DNA from: Oleispira sp051275515
GTDB lineage: Bacteria > Pseudomonadota > Gammaproteobacteria > Pseudomonadales > Oceanobacteraceae
Direction of reading: 5' to 3'
DNA: 25,703 nt
NCBI GenBank assembly: GCA_051275515.1
Contig: JBNMOT010000038.1
Coordinates: 1-25,703, forward strand
The position numbers and the translations under genes are program-made. Within the stretch, counting starts at the first letter, position 1. Each line of letters opens with the position of its first letter. A model generated the notes under the pieces. The model made no database searches, had not been told where the DNA came from, and saw only the letters and a list, made by a program, of their open reading frames with translations. Positions 7,956 to 16,953 of the stretch are shown piece after piece.

Positions 7956-8273
7956 GTACTAGTGCAGAACAACTAAAAAATCGAAATTTGCAAAATGAAG
8001 CTTTGGATATTCTGAGGTATGATGTTTCATTTTGTGAATAAGCTCACACTTTAGTTTTGAAAGCTGGTTAAAAGATAGCCTGAAAGGCCCGTCAAACGTG
8101 AGATATCAGTTGAGAAACATTGCGAAAACTCCATTTATAACTGATACTTGCGATTATTAATAAACGGAATCTATGCGTTTGTGAGAAACGGATTTAAGAT
8201 TCATGAACTTAATTTGGTTTTATTGTTTGCAAAACCGGCATCAAGCAGTCTAATAACAACAAGGAAGCAGAGA
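7956..8273. other. 318-base spacer between asd and fimV
   Basis: No convincing gene. An AT-rich inverted repeat CAAAATGAA (7991-7999) / TTCATTTTG (8026-8034) could be a weak asd terminator but lacks a T run. A poor promoter-like pair TTGAGA (8110-8115) and TTTATA (8134-8139), spaced by 18, may serve fimV. The open frame of fimV extends back to a TTG at 8148, but that stretch lacks a ribosome-binding site or a signal peptide. The last part carries the fimV ribosome-binding site AAGGAAG at 8261-8267. Confidence 0.5.
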
Positions 8274-11200
8274 ATGAAGCGCACGCTTTTAAGTACTCTA
8301 GTGATCACCAGCACCCTTGGCCTGAGTGCCAATGTGTTTGCACTGGGTATGGGTGAGCTTGAATTAAAGTCCACACTCAATCAGCCTCTACAAGCAGAAA
8401 TCAAGCTGAGCAATATTGACGATCTTACTGAGTGGGAAATCAAGCCATCTTTAGCTTCTGACGGAGATTTTGACCGTGCAGGTGTAGAGAAAGTATTCTT
8501 TCTAAGTGATATCGATTTTGAAATCAAAGGAAATCGTATCGTTTTAACCAGTGACAAATCCGTTACTGAGCCCTTTTTAAATTTCTTAGTTCAAGTTAAT
8601 TGGCCTTCAGGCCGTGTATTGCGAGAATATACACTGTTACTTGATCCTCCTGTGTTTGATGATGCGATTCAGCCTTTAGCGGCTAAGCAAACATCTCAGC
8701 GTATAGAAACACAAACTGTAGCAACAGCGCCTTTAAAAGCCGCAAAAAATCCCAATAAATGGCAGAGCGAAGCGGCTGCGCCTGGAACGTATAAAGTTCA
8801 AAAAGACGATACCTTATGGGAAATCGCAATTAATACTCGCCCAAACCGTCAAGTATCTCCTCAACAAATGATGCTGGCGATTCAAGATAGCAATCCTGGC
8901 GCGTTTATAAACGGCAATATTAATCGCTTGAAGACACATAAAGTCTTGCGCATACCAGCTCAACAGCAAATAGCTGCTCGTAATGATAGCCAAGCTGTTA
9001 ATGAAGTTCTGCGACAAAATCTTGAGCTAAAAACAGCCGGTGCTCAAATTGATGCAACCGCAAGCGCTGGTGAGACCAATAAAGCCGAGCAGCTTAACGG
9101 CGGTGGTGAGTTAAAACTGCTGTCTAAGCCAAGCCAAGTAGCAGAATTTTCGGGGGCAGGCGGCGATATCGAAAGTGGCGAAGCGGGTAGTGGTCGTCAA
9201 GAAGGCATTCAAAACGATTTAGCGATCGCCCTGGAAACGCTTGATACCAGCACGCTAGAAAATAACGACCTCAAACAACGCCTAGCGTCTTTAGAAGAAC
9301 AGATTGCAACACTCCAGCGTTTGGTCTCTTTAAAAGATGATCAGCTAGCAAGTATTCAAACGATTGATCTACAAAAAGAGGCTCAGTTTGAGACTGTTCC
9401 AGGAAGCATCACTGAAAATCTTGCTGATGCGGACTCAGCGTTAGCAACAGAAATCAATACCCTTGATGACGTTGCTGTTGAAGGAAATACAGAAGATTTT
9501 AATTACGATGAAGCCGCTGTAGAACCTGAAGCAGAAGTCGATCCTGCTTTGGTTGCCGCTCATATGCAGCAGCAAGCAGAAGATCGCTTCAAGCCAAAAG
9601 GATTTATTGCTGAAATGCAGGCTAATCCTGCACTGGCCGGTGGTCTTGCAGGCGGAATATTACTGTTACTGGGTCTAATTGGTCTAGGCATTAAAAAACG
9701 TCGTGACGCTAAAGAAGGTGACATCGAAGATCCAGAATTATCAGGTTTCGATGAGAACTTTGAATTTTCACAAGATGATCTTGATGAATCATCCCTTGAC
9801 GATTTTGAATTTGACGAAAACGATTCAGCCGCTGCAGCCAATGAGCTTAATGATGACTTGTTAGAAGGCATTGGCCCAGATGAAGATGATTTTGAAGCCA
9901 GTATTGAAACAACCGATACGGTTGCTCAAACGGCAGATGTTATTGGTGAAGCAGAAATTTACATCGCCTATGGCCGTTTCGATCAAGCCGCTGATTTACT
10001 GAAAAACTCAATTGAACAAGAGCCTAGTCGTATTGATTTGCGCATTAAGCTTCTTGAAGTGTATTTAGAAACAGATGATGCCACTTTGTTTTCAGAAACT
10101 GAGCTTGACTTAAATTCTATTGGTGATTTAGAAGCCAACGAAAAAGCGGTAGCGATGCGCAGTCGTCTAAGCTCACCAATTTTTCGCGAAGATGAAACGC
10201 TAGTAATGGATGAAGGCATGCTAAGCGATGCCGACATTGGCCTTGATATGGAGGCTCTAGCAGATTCTGATAATGAATTTTCAGATGGTATTGACTTTGA
10301 AGCTGCACTTGATTTAACGGAGGGCGTTGATCTCTCTGAAATTGAAGAGTCACTTGATAAGCTGGGCGAAAATAACGTAGATTTAGATGTTTATGATGCC
10401 AACACGATCGGAACCGAGATGGTTAATCTCGAAAGCGATTGGGATACTGATACTGAATTGGATAACGAGTTCAATCCTGATAATGCAGAATCAACCGCAA
10501 CACTGGATGATTTATCTGAAGAATTATCACTTGACAATATTCCAGTATTGGATGAAGACCTAGGCGGAATGGAAGGTTTCGATCAGATACCAATATTAGA
10601 GTATGAAGAAGATCTAATATTAACGGGTGATGATCCAATACTGGAAGATTCATCTCTAGATGATTTATTGGGTGCAGACCTGAATGAAGATTCAGTCGTT
10701 GATTTTGATCTGTCTGAGTCATTAGACGTTGCAAGCGCTGAAGAAAATAAGCCTTCAGTTAACGGCTCATTTACAGATCTTGCGTCTATGGGGGATAATA
10801 ATCCTTCAACTGAGCTCTCTGAGCTAACAAGCTTACTTGATTCTGATGAAGAAATTGAAGGTCTACCTAATTTTGATTTAAATCTTGATAATACAGGTTT
10901 TGAAGTTGATTCACTTGGTGATCTAGAGGCACTTGAATCTGAACTAAATGATCTAACGTTTACAGAGAAAGACTCACCGGTTATCGAAAAAACTTCTATG
11001 ATCGAAGACTATCCTGTTCTAGATGAAGTTGCAGATTTTGATGCTAGCTCAGAGTTCGACTTAAATGAGCTGGATGACTTACCTGATTTCACGACTGAAC
11101 ACGATCTCGACATTGTAAAAGATAAGGTTACTCCACCATCAGGTCAAAATATCGACCTTGAGCAGTTAGCCGCTGCTGATGATGAATTTGATTTTTTAGC

Positions 11201-11357
11201 CGGTACTGATGAGTGTGCAACCAAGCTAGATCTTGCACGTGCGTATCTCGATATGGAAGACAATAAAGGTGCTAAAGAGCTACTGCAAGAAGTAGTTACT
11301 GAAGGCAGCGACCAACAAAAGCATGATGCTCGTGCCTTAATGGACAGTATTGGATAA
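8274..11357 (+). CDS. fimV: FimV-like polar-hub protein (LysM, acidic, TPR)
   Basis: FimV/HubP proteins mark the cell pole and support type IV pilus twitching, flagellar placement or chemoreceptor localisation. The start at 8274 gives 1027 residues with a signal peptide MKRTLLSTLVITSTLGLSA, cut before LGMGELEL. Next are the conserved periplasmic FimV N-domain, a LysM peptidoglycan-binding domain (about 171-228: GTYKVQKDDTLWEIA), a coiled coil (about 331-363) and one membrane helix (about 451-473) followed by KKRRD. The cytoplasmic part is a very acidic Asp/Glu/Leu-rich region with a TPR-like unit (about 556-603: AEIYIAYGRFDQAADLL). The C-terminal FimV TPR motif is ATKLDLARAYLDMEDNKGAKELL. AAGGAAG seven bases upstream decides the start over the TTG at 8148. 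truA follows after 12 bases. Family is certain; its pole-specific partners here are unknown. Confidence 0.93.
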   Translation: MKRTLLSTLVITSTLGLSANVFALGMGELELKSTLNQPLQAEIKLSNIDDLTEWEIKPSLASDGDFDRAGVEKVFFLSDIDFEIKGNRIVLTSDKSVTEPFLNFLVQVNWPSGRVLREYTLLLDPPVFDDAIQPLAAKQTSQRIETQTVATAPLKAAKNPNKWQSEAAAPGTYKVQKDDTLWEIAINTRPNRQVSPQQMMLAIQDSNPGAFINGNINRLKTHKVLRIPAQQQIAARNDSQAVNEVLRQNLELKTAGAQIDATASAGETNKAEQLNGGGELKLLSKPSQVAEFSGAGGDIESGEAGSGRQEGIQNDLAIALETLDTSTLENNDLKQRLASLEEQIATLQRLVSLKDDQLASIQTIDLQKEAQFETVPGSITENLADADSALATEINTLDDVAVEGNTEDFNYDEAAVEPEAEVDPALVAAHMQQQAEDRFKPKGFIAEMQANPALAGGLAGGILLLLGLIGLGIKKRRDAKEGDIEDPELSGFDENFEFSQDDLDESSLDDFEFDENDSAAAANELNDDLLEGIGPDEDDFEASIETTDTVAQTADVIGEAEIYIAYGRFDQAADLLKNSIEQEPSRIDLRIKLLEVYLETDDATLFSETELDLNSIGDLEANEKAVAMRSRLSSPIFREDETLVMDEGMLSDADIGLDMEALADSDNEFSDGIDFEAALDLTEGVDLSEIEESLDKLGENNVDLDVYDANTIGTEMVNLESDWDTDTELDNEFNPDNAESTATLDDLSEELSLDNIPVLDEDLGGMEGFDQIPILEYEEDLILTGDDPILEDSSLDDLLGADLNEDSVVDFDLSESLDVASAEENKPSVNGSFTDLASMGDNNPSTELSELTSLLDSDEEIEGLPNFDLNLDNTGFEVDSLGDLEALESELNDLTFTEKDSPVIEKTSMIEDYPVLDEVADFDASSEFDLNELDDLPDFTTEHDLDIVKDKVTPPSGQNIDLEQLAAADDEFDFLAGTDECATKLDLARAYLDMEDNKGAKELLQEVVTEGSDQQKHDARALMDSIG

Positions 11358-11369
11358 AATTAGTTAAAC

Positions 11370-12224
11370 ATGCAAGTTGACAGTAAAGAAGTCGTTAATA
11401 CGCAAGCCAACACAGTGGTAAGAAATGCCGCAATAGTCGAATATCACGGTGCTCATTTCCATGGCTGGCAACGTCAAAAGCATCATCCAGAGCCCACTAT
11501 TCAGGCGGCTCTAGAGGATGCCCTCAGTCGGGTGGCTAATGAAACGATTACGGTCACTTGTGCTGGCCGAACCGATGCCGGTGTTCATGCCTCTACCCAA
11601 GTTATTCATTTTGATACTCATGCCATTAGGCGTGCGCATAATTGGATGATGGGGGTTAATACCTACCTGCCTGATGGCATTGCTATTCGTTGGATTAGCC
11701 AAGTTGACGCATCATTTCATGCAAGATTTAGTGCAACCAGTCGTCGTTATCGTTATTTGATTTTTAACAAAGAAATCAAACAAGGTTTAATGCACGATCA
11801 GTTAACTTGGTGTCGGTTCCCACTTGATGAGCATAAAATGCATGAGGCTGCGCAGTCACTTTTGGGGAAGCATGATTTTACCTCTTATCGTGCTGCCGGT
11901 TGCCAAGCAAAAAATGCTGTAAGAACCATTCAAGATATATCAGTGCGTCGCTATGGCGACATTGTTATGTTGGAAGTTCAAGCCAATGCGTTTCTTTATC
12001 ACATGATTCGAAATATCGCCGGTGTACTTATGCCAATAGGCATGGGGCGCAAACCGATTGCATGGAGTGGTGAATTATTGGCTCAAAAAGATAGGTCGAT
12101 TGGCGGTGTCACAGCGCCGTCAGCAGGGTTGTATTTTGTGGGTGTCGAATACCCTGATGAGTTTGCCATTCCCTCGGGTGCCTGGGGTCCTGTTTTTGTT
12201 GAGCCTTGGCTCTCTAAGGCTTAA
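11370..12224 (+). CDS. truA: tRNA pseudouridine(38-40) synthase
   Basis: Isomerises uridines 38, 39 and 40 in the anticodon arm of many tRNAs. The 284-residue protein has the family start VEYHGAHFHGWQRQ, the catalytic Asp69 in CAGRTDAGVHASTQVIHFD, the RYRYLIF strand and the FLYHMIRNIAGVLM block. Numbering runs about nine residues ahead of the E. coli enzyme because of a longer N-terminus (MQVDSKEVVNTQANTVVRNAA). A later start, such as the GTG near residue 16, cannot be ruled out, as no strong ribosome-binding site precedes 11370. It lies 12 bases after fimV, the conserved neighbour, and is probably co-transcribed with it. Confidence 0.95.
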   Translation: MQVDSKEVVNTQANTVVRNAAIVEYHGAHFHGWQRQKHHPEPTIQAALEDALSRVANETITVTCAGRTDAGVHASTQVIHFDTHAIRRAHNWMMGVNTYLPDGIAIRWISQVDASFHARFSATSRRYRYLIFNKEIKQGLMHDQLTWCRFPLDEHKMHEAAQSLLGKHDFTSYRAAGCQAKNAVRTIQDISVRRYGDIVMLEVQANAFLYHMIRNIAGVLMPIGMGRKPIAWSGELLAQKDRSIGGVTAPSAGLYFVGVEYPDEFAIPSGAWGPVFVEPWLSKA

Positions 12225-12243
12225 GTAATCGACATCTAACGTA

Positions 12244-12274
12244 TTGCCACAGAGTGGGTAATTTCTGTTAGAAT
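12244..12274 (+). promoter_or_regulatory. Extended -10 promoter before trpF
   Basis: TGTTAGAAT (12266-12274) is an extended -10 (TG, one base, TAGAAT). A TTGCCA at 12244-12249 could act as -35, but its 19-base spacing is long. Transcription would begin near 12281, about 33 bases before trpF. The same TGTTAGAATC string recurs before cvpA. Confidence 0.5.
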
Positions 12275-12313
12275 CTTACCTCCTTTAAACGTATCCAATA
12301 AAAGTAAGCTCTC

Positions 12314-12937
12314 GTGAGTAAAGTGCGAATCAAAATATGCGGGTTAACCCGTAATCAAGATGTTCAAATTGCCGTTGCTGAGGGTGCAGATGCCCTCGGC
12401 TTCGTTCTTTATGCGCCAAGCCCTAGAGCGGTCACCGCAGAACAGGCCGCATCACTGATCAAGCATGCTCCTGCCTTCGTCACTACGGTTGCACTTTTCG
12501 TTGATGAAAACGCTGAAGAAATCTACCGTGCTTTAGATGTTTGTAATTTTGACTTATTACAGTTTCATGGTGATGAAAGCCCAGAGTTTTGTCGCCAATT
12601 TAATCGCCCCTATATGAAAGCTATTCGTGTACGCAGTGCAGAAGATATTCATCGTGCAGTACAACAGTATCCGGATACTAAAGCTTTACTATTAGATGCT
12701 TATGTAGAGAATTTGCCTGGTGGAACTGGCCAGGCGTTCGATTGGCGATTAATTCCTGAATTATCGATCCCTTGGGTACTAGCCGGGGGTCTGAATGCAA
12801 ATAATGTTGCCGATGCCGTGAACCAAGTGAAGCCTTTTGCCGTAGATGTAAGCGGGGGTGTCGAGGCCAGCAAGGGCATCAAAGACGTACAAAAAATCAA
12901 AGATTTTATAAGCGAGGTTCGCAATGTCGAACGTTAA
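12314..12937 (+). CDS. trpF: Phosphoribosylanthranilate isomerase
   Basis: Amadori rearrangement of N-(5-phosphoribosyl)anthranilate to CdRP, the third step of tryptophan synthesis. It is a stand-alone 207-residue TIM barrel, not fused to TrpC. Visible signatures are the N-terminal KICGLTRNQDV with catalytic Cys9, LLQFHGDESPEFC, LLDAYVENLPGGTGQAFDW, and the catalytic Asp178 with the phosphate loop VDVSGGVEASKGIKD. The start is GTG, with no strong ribosome-binding site, so expression may be modest. The end overlaps the trpB start by 14 bases, implying coupled translation. Confidence 0.95.
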   Translation: MSKVRIKICGLTRNQDVQIAVAEGADALGFVLYAPSPRAVTAEQAASLIKHAPAFVTTVALFVDENAEEIYRALDVCNFDLLQFHGDESPEFCRQFNRPYMKAIRVRSAEDIHRAVQQYPDTKALLLDAYVENLPGGTGQAFDWRLIPELSIPWVLAGGLNANNVADAVNQVKPFAVDVSGGVEASKGIKDVQKIKDFISEVRNVER

Positions 12938-14165
12938 AAGCAATACAGTGAATGACAACGAGTTACCTGTGCTACCTGATGCTAATGGACACTTCGGTAT
13001 TTATGGCGGACGTTTTGTTTCCGAAACCCTGAGTGCGGCGCTTGATGAGCTCGAAGCGTTATACGACAGGCTTTCAAAAGATCCATCTTTCCAAGCTGAA
13101 TTTGATAACGACTTAGCACATTATGTTGGCCGTCCATCGCCATTGTACTTTGCCGAGCAGCTGACTAAGCATTGTGGTGGGGCAAAGATTTATTTGAAGC
13201 GTGAAGATCTTAATCATACTGGCGCGCACAAGATAAACAATACCATTGGCCAAGCACTGTTAGCGAAGTACTCGGGTAAAACGAAAATCATTGCCGAAAC
13301 TGGTGCCGGTCAGCACGGTGTTGCGACGGCAACGGTTGCAGCGCGTTTGGGGATGGAGTGTAAGGTATTCATGGGCTCGACTGACATTGAGCGCCAGAAG
13401 TTGAATGTATACCGCATGAAGCTATTAGGTGCTGAAGTTATCTCGGTTGAATCCGGCACTAAAACATTAAAAGACGCTATGAATGATGCGATGCGTCACT
13501 GGGTAACCCATGTCGACGATACTTTTTATATATTAGGGACTGCGGCGGGTCCACACCCATACCCTAAGTTAGTCCGTGATTTCCAAAGTATTATTGGTCG
13601 TGAAACCATTCGTCAATGTGAAGACCAGATTGGTCGCCAGCCTGATGCGCTGATTGCCTGTATTGGCGGTGGTTCTAATGCGATTGGTATGTTCTATCCT
13701 TACTTGAATATGCGTGATGTACGCATGATCGGCGTTGAAGCCGGTGGTTTGGGGTTGTTAGGCAATGACCACGCTGCGCCTTTGTGTAAAGGACGCCCTG
13801 GAGTATTACACGGCACTCGTACTTACCTAATGGAAGATGACAACGGCCAGATTATGGGTACACACTCGGTATCGGCAGGTCTAGATTACCCTGGTGTAGG
13901 TCCAGAGCATTCTTGGTTAAAAGACATCGGTCGTGCTGAATATGTCGCAGCGACAGATGTAGAAGCCCTTGCTGCTTTCCGTGCTTTAACCAGTATTGAA
14001 GGTATTATGCCAGCACTTGAAACCAGTCATGCCATTGCTCATGCAATGAAAATGGCAAAAGAGATGCGTCCTGATCAAGTTCTTGTGGTGAACTTATCCG
14101 GCCGTGGTGATAAAGACATTCACACCGTTGCTAGCTTAGATGGCCTAGACGGTTACGACGCTTAA
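12924..14165 (+). CDS. trpB: Tryptophan synthase beta chain
   Basis: PLP enzyme joining indole and serine to make tryptophan, in an alpha2-beta2 complex with TrpA. The 413-residue protein has the cofactor lysine Lys103 in EDLNHTGAHKINN, the GQHGVATATVAARLGMECKV region and the PLP phosphate loop CIGGGSNAIGMF. NLSGRGDKD lies near the C-terminus. Lys103 corresponds to Lys87 of the enteric enzyme, so the N-terminus is about 16 residues longer (MSNVKSNTVNDNELPVLPDA). It overlaps trpF by 14 bases, and trpA begins 22 bases downstream. Function certain. Confidence 0.97.
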   Translation: MSNVKSNTVNDNELPVLPDANGHFGIYGGRFVSETLSAALDELEALYDRLSKDPSFQAEFDNDLAHYVGRPSPLYFAEQLTKHCGGAKIYLKREDLNHTGAHKINNTIGQALLAKYSGKTKIIAETGAGQHGVATATVAARLGMECKVFMGSTDIERQKLNVYRMKLLGAEVISVESGTKTLKDAMNDAMRHWVTHVDDTFYILGTAAGPHPYPKLVRDFQSIIGRETIRQCEDQIGRQPDALIACIGGGSNAIGMFYPYLNMRDVRMIGVEAGGLGLLGNDHAAPLCKGRPGVLHGTRTYLMEDDNGQIMGTHSVSAGLDYPGVGPEHSWLKDIGRAEYVAATDVEALAAFRALTSIEGIMPALETSHAIAHAMKMAKEMRPDQVLVVNLSGRGDKDIHTVASLDGLDGYDA

Positions 14166-14187
14166 ATAAAGTAGAGAGAAAATTAAT

Positions 14188-14994
14188 ATGAGTCGCATTG
14201 CTACTTTATTTTCAGAATTAAAGACAATCGGTAGAAAAGCATTAATCCCCTACGTAACAGCAGGTGATCCTAATCCTTCTGTTACCGTTGCGATGATGCA
14301 TGGTTTAGTAGAAGCGGGCGCTGATTTAATTGAATTAGGCGTGCCTTTTTCTGATCCAATGGCTGATGGTCCGACAATTCAGTTGGCGTGTGAGCGTGCG
14401 TTATTGCATAACACGTCTCTGCGTGATGTGATTGCGATGGTCGCTGAATTTCGCACAACAAACGAGAAGACACCGGTTGTTTTAATGGGGTATCTAAATC
14501 CTGTTGAAGCCATGGGCTACAAAACGTTTGCAATCGCTGCTGAAGCAGCCGGTGTTGATGGCGTTCTGATGGTTGATATGCCACCAGAAGAATCGGGCGA
14601 AAATGCGAAAATATTTGCGGACCATGGCTTGGATATTATCTACTTAATTGCACCCACAACCACAGACGCACGCATTAGTGAAATTGCTAAATTCAGCTCA
14701 GGCTATGTGTATTATGTGTCTATCAAAGGCGTCACGGGCAGTGCTGAGATTAATGTTGCGGATGTAAGCAAAAATCTTGAACGCATCCGCAGCCGTGTTG
14801 ATATTCCGGTTGGTGTCGGCTTTGGTATTAATAATGGTGCTGCTGCAGCGGCGGTTGCCTCGGTTGCCGACGGTGTTATTGTGGGTTCAGCACTGGTAAA
14901 TAAAATCGCAGCAAATGCGGATCAGCCAGAAAAAGCAATCCTTGAAGTCAAGGCTGTTTTGTCTGATATGCGCAAAGCAATGGACGCTAACTAA
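14188..14994 (+). CDS. trpA: Tryptophan synthase alpha chain
   Basis: Cleaves indole-3-glycerol phosphate to indole and glyceraldehyde 3-phosphate, passing indole to TrpB. The 268-residue TIM barrel keeps the catalytic pair at the classical numbers: Glu49 in LIELGVPFSDPMADGP and Asp60 in the same motif. The phosphate-binding end (GVGFGINN, then ADGVIVGSALV) is intact. AGAGAG lies in the 22-base trpB-trpA gap. In related cluster orders that I recall, accD follows trpA; here folC begins six bases after the trpA stop. Function certain. Confidence 0.97.
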   Translation: MSRIATLFSELKTIGRKALIPYVTAGDPNPSVTVAMMHGLVEAGADLIELGVPFSDPMADGPTIQLACERALLHNTSLRDVIAMVAEFRTTNEKTPVVLMGYLNPVEAMGYKTFAIAAEAAGVDGVLMVDMPPEESGENAKIFADHGLDIIYLIAPTTTDARISEIAKFSSGYVYYVSIKGVTGSAEINVADVSKNLERIRSRVDIPVGVGFGINNGAAAAAVASVADGVIVGSALVNKIAANADQPEKAILEVKAVLSDMRKAMDAN

Positions 14995-15000
14995 GCAAGA

Positions 15001-16335
15001 GTGAGCATTGTGGGCGTATCAAAAGATCAATGGTTGGCTCATCTTGAGTCAATCCATCCTGCGGATATTGAAATGGGTTTAGGGCGAGTAACTCAGGTTG
15101 CGAAAAACCTAAACCTATTCAAGCCTGCGCCTCTGGTTATCGTTGTGGGTGGCACCAATGGTAAAGGAACAACAACCGCCCTTTTAGCTCAGCTATTGGC
15201 TGAAAAAGGCTTAACCTCTGCGTGTTACAATTCTCCCCATATTCATCAATATAACGAACGCATCAATCGCCGTGACTCTGCAAGTTCAGCACGCTTATCA
15301 ACGGATAAGGAACTGTGCTTAGCGTTCACGGCCATAGAGCAAGGCCGTGGTGATGTGCCTTTAACCTACTTCGAATTTGGCACTTTAGCGGCGTTGTGGC
15401 TAATTCAGCAGTGGCAAGTAGATGTTGCACTGTTGGAAGTGGGGTTGGGTGGGCGCTTAGACGCTGTCAATATTGTTGATACCGATTTAGCCATCGTTAC
15501 CAGTGTTGGACTTGACCATCAAGACTGGCTTGGGGATACCCTAGACTTAATAGGTATGGAAAAAGCGGGTATTGCTCGTGCTAACAAACCTTTGATTTGC
15601 GGACAGCTAAATGCGCCGCAAGGCTTTATTGATGCCGCCAATAATCTTCAAGCAAAGACCTTGTATCAAGGTAAAGATTTTTCCATTACTGCCCAAGGCT
15701 GTGGTTGGCTTCTGGTAATGGGGGATAAACAGATCATCCTACCTCACGGTCATATTCCGTATTTTAACATCGCCAGTGCTATTGTCGGTTTAAGGGCAAT
15801 TAATTTGATGCCAACAGACCGCGGCATTCAAGCAGCAGTAAGCAATACTCGAGTTGTAGGACGTTTAAGTCACTATCCTTGTGAATATAACGGGCAAGCT
15901 ATAACTTTTATTCTCGATGTGGCTCACAACGCTCAAGCCGCTGAATTTTTAGCTGAACAAGTAAAAACGTGTAAAGTTGCTGTTCTTGCGATGCTTGCAG
16001 ACAAAGATCCTGAAGCCGTGATAGCGGCATTGCCACAGATTAAATATTGGCAGTTAGCCGGTTTACAAGGTGGTCGTGGACAAAGCAGTGAGGCATTACA
16101 TGAACGCGTAAAAGCTATCGGTCATGACAAAACGTTGAACTGTCACGACACTGTCAAACATGCCATGATGGCGAGTCTAGAAGCCGTTTTAGACACTGCT
16201 TTAGAAGAAAAAGGCAGTAATGAAGTTCTTATTATTGGCTCATTTCTTACCGTCTCTGCTGCAGAGGATGCACTGGGCAGCATTAACGGGTTGGTATTGA
16301 AGTACCGCAAGGAAACCAAGCGAGTGGCTGAATAA
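15001..16335 (+). CDS. folC: Folylpolyglutamate synthase / dihydrofolate synthase
   Basis: ATP-dependent ligase adding glutamate to dihydropteroate and then to folates, needed for folate retention and one-carbon metabolism. The 444-residue Mur-ligase-like protein has the P-loop GGTNGKGTTT (residues 50-59), SPHIHQYNERI, the LEVGLGGRLDAVN block (Mg/substrate site), DHQDWLGDTLDLIGMEKAGI and the C-terminal domain with LDVAHNAQAAEFLAEQV. The start is a GTG six bases after trpA with a weak ribosome-binding site; a second GTG at 15010 is possible. Its stop shares one base with the dedD start (TAATG), indicating coupling. Confidence 0.95.
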   Translation: MSIVGVSKDQWLAHLESIHPADIEMGLGRVTQVAKNLNLFKPAPLVIVVGGTNGKGTTTALLAQLLAEKGLTSACYNSPHIHQYNERINRRDSASSARLSTDKELCLAFTAIEQGRGDVPLTYFEFGTLAALWLIQQWQVDVALLEVGLGGRLDAVNIVDTDLAIVTSVGLDHQDWLGDTLDLIGMEKAGIARANKPLICGQLNAPQGFIDAANNLQAKTLYQGKDFSITAQGCGWLLVMGDKQIILPHGHIPYFNIASAIVGLRAINLMPTDRGIQAAVSNTRVVGRLSHYPCEYNGQAITFILDVAHNAQAAEFLAEQVKTCKVAVLAMLADKDPEAVIAALPQIKYWQLAGLQGGRGQSSEALHERVKAIGHDKTLNCHDTVKHAMMASLEAVLDTALEEKGSNEVLIIGSFLTVSAAEDALGSINGLVLKYRKETKRVAE

Positions 16336-16886
16336 TGGAAACAAATCTTAAAGCACGCATTTTAGGTGCCGTCGTTACCGTACTAACATTGGCGTTGGTC
16401 TTGCCTAATGTTCTGCAAGGTCAGCGTTTAGGGGGCGATGATTTAACCCTCATCCCAGAAAAGCCGGAAACCCCAAGCTGGGTTGATGAAAAACAAAGTA
16501 GCCGTGTGCGCATTGAACTGAATGCTTTAGCCGAAGGCGATTTTCAACAACAAATAACCGCTCCAGAATCCCAATATAGCTTACAGGATGATCCTAAAGA
16601 TCCTAGTATTTCAGGTGATCGTGCCGGTTTAGATACCCAAGGAGCCGCGATTGCTTGGACATTACAATTAGGCGCTTTTAAAAATAGTCAAAATGCGATT
16701 GAACTGAGAGATTCGTTACGTGGCAAAGGTTACAAGGCCTATATCCTTAAAAATGGCAGTGGGACTTATGATCGTGTTTACGTTGGGCCAATGCTGCAGA
16801 GGGCAAAAGCTGAGCAGTTAAAAATCCAATTAAGTAAAGAAGCAGCGATAAAAGACATCCGTTTGCAGCAATATAAGCCAGAATAG
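16335..16886 (+). CDS. dedD: SPOR-domain cell-division protein DedD
   Basis: A 183-residue inner-membrane protein: short cytoplasmic start METNLKAR, one membrane helix (about 9-27, LGAVVTVLTLALVLPNVL), a polar linker, and a C-terminal SPOR domain (about 104-180: AWTLQLGAFKNSQNAIELRDSL to YDRVYVGPM). SPOR domains bind glycan strands stripped of stem peptides and bring proteins to the division septum; DedD assists constriction in E. coli. The folC-dedD-cvpA-purF order is conserved in gammaproteobacteria, which strengthens the symbol. It overlaps folC by one base. Confidence 0.92.
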   Translation: METNLKARILGAVVTVLTLALVLPNVLQGQRLGGDDLTLIPEKPETPSWVDEKQSSRVRIELNALAEGDFQQQITAPESQYSLQDDPKDPSISGDRAGLDTQGAAIAWTLQLGAFKNSQNAIELRDSLRGKGYKAYILKNGSGTYDRVYVGPMLQRAKAEQLKIQLSKEAAIKDIRLQQYKPE

Positions 16887-16906
16887 TGGTAGTTGCTGCA
16901 TAGCTT

Positions 16907-16915
16907 TGTTAGAAT
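16907..16915 (+). promoter_or_regulatory. Extended -10 promoter before cvpA-purF
   Basis: TGTTAGAAT (16907-16915) repeats the extended -10 seen before trpF, with the next base C identical too. No good -35 lies 17 bases upstream, as is usual for extended -10 promoters. Transcription would start near 16922, about 32 bases before the cvpA ATG. Confidence 0.45.
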
Positions 16916-16953
16916 CCGCGTCTTTCCAATGCAGTCAACGAGTGAGACGCACC

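Noticed and set aside
8148..8273. Extension of fimV to an upstream TTG, adding 42 residues
   Set aside because: It would bury the signal peptide inside the protein and lacks a ribosome-binding site, whereas AAGGAAG precedes ATG 8274.
9560..10734. Serine- or leucine-rich open frames antisense to fimV
   Set aside because: They mirror the Asp/Glu/Leu-rich codons of fimV and show no recognisable domain or ribosome-binding site.
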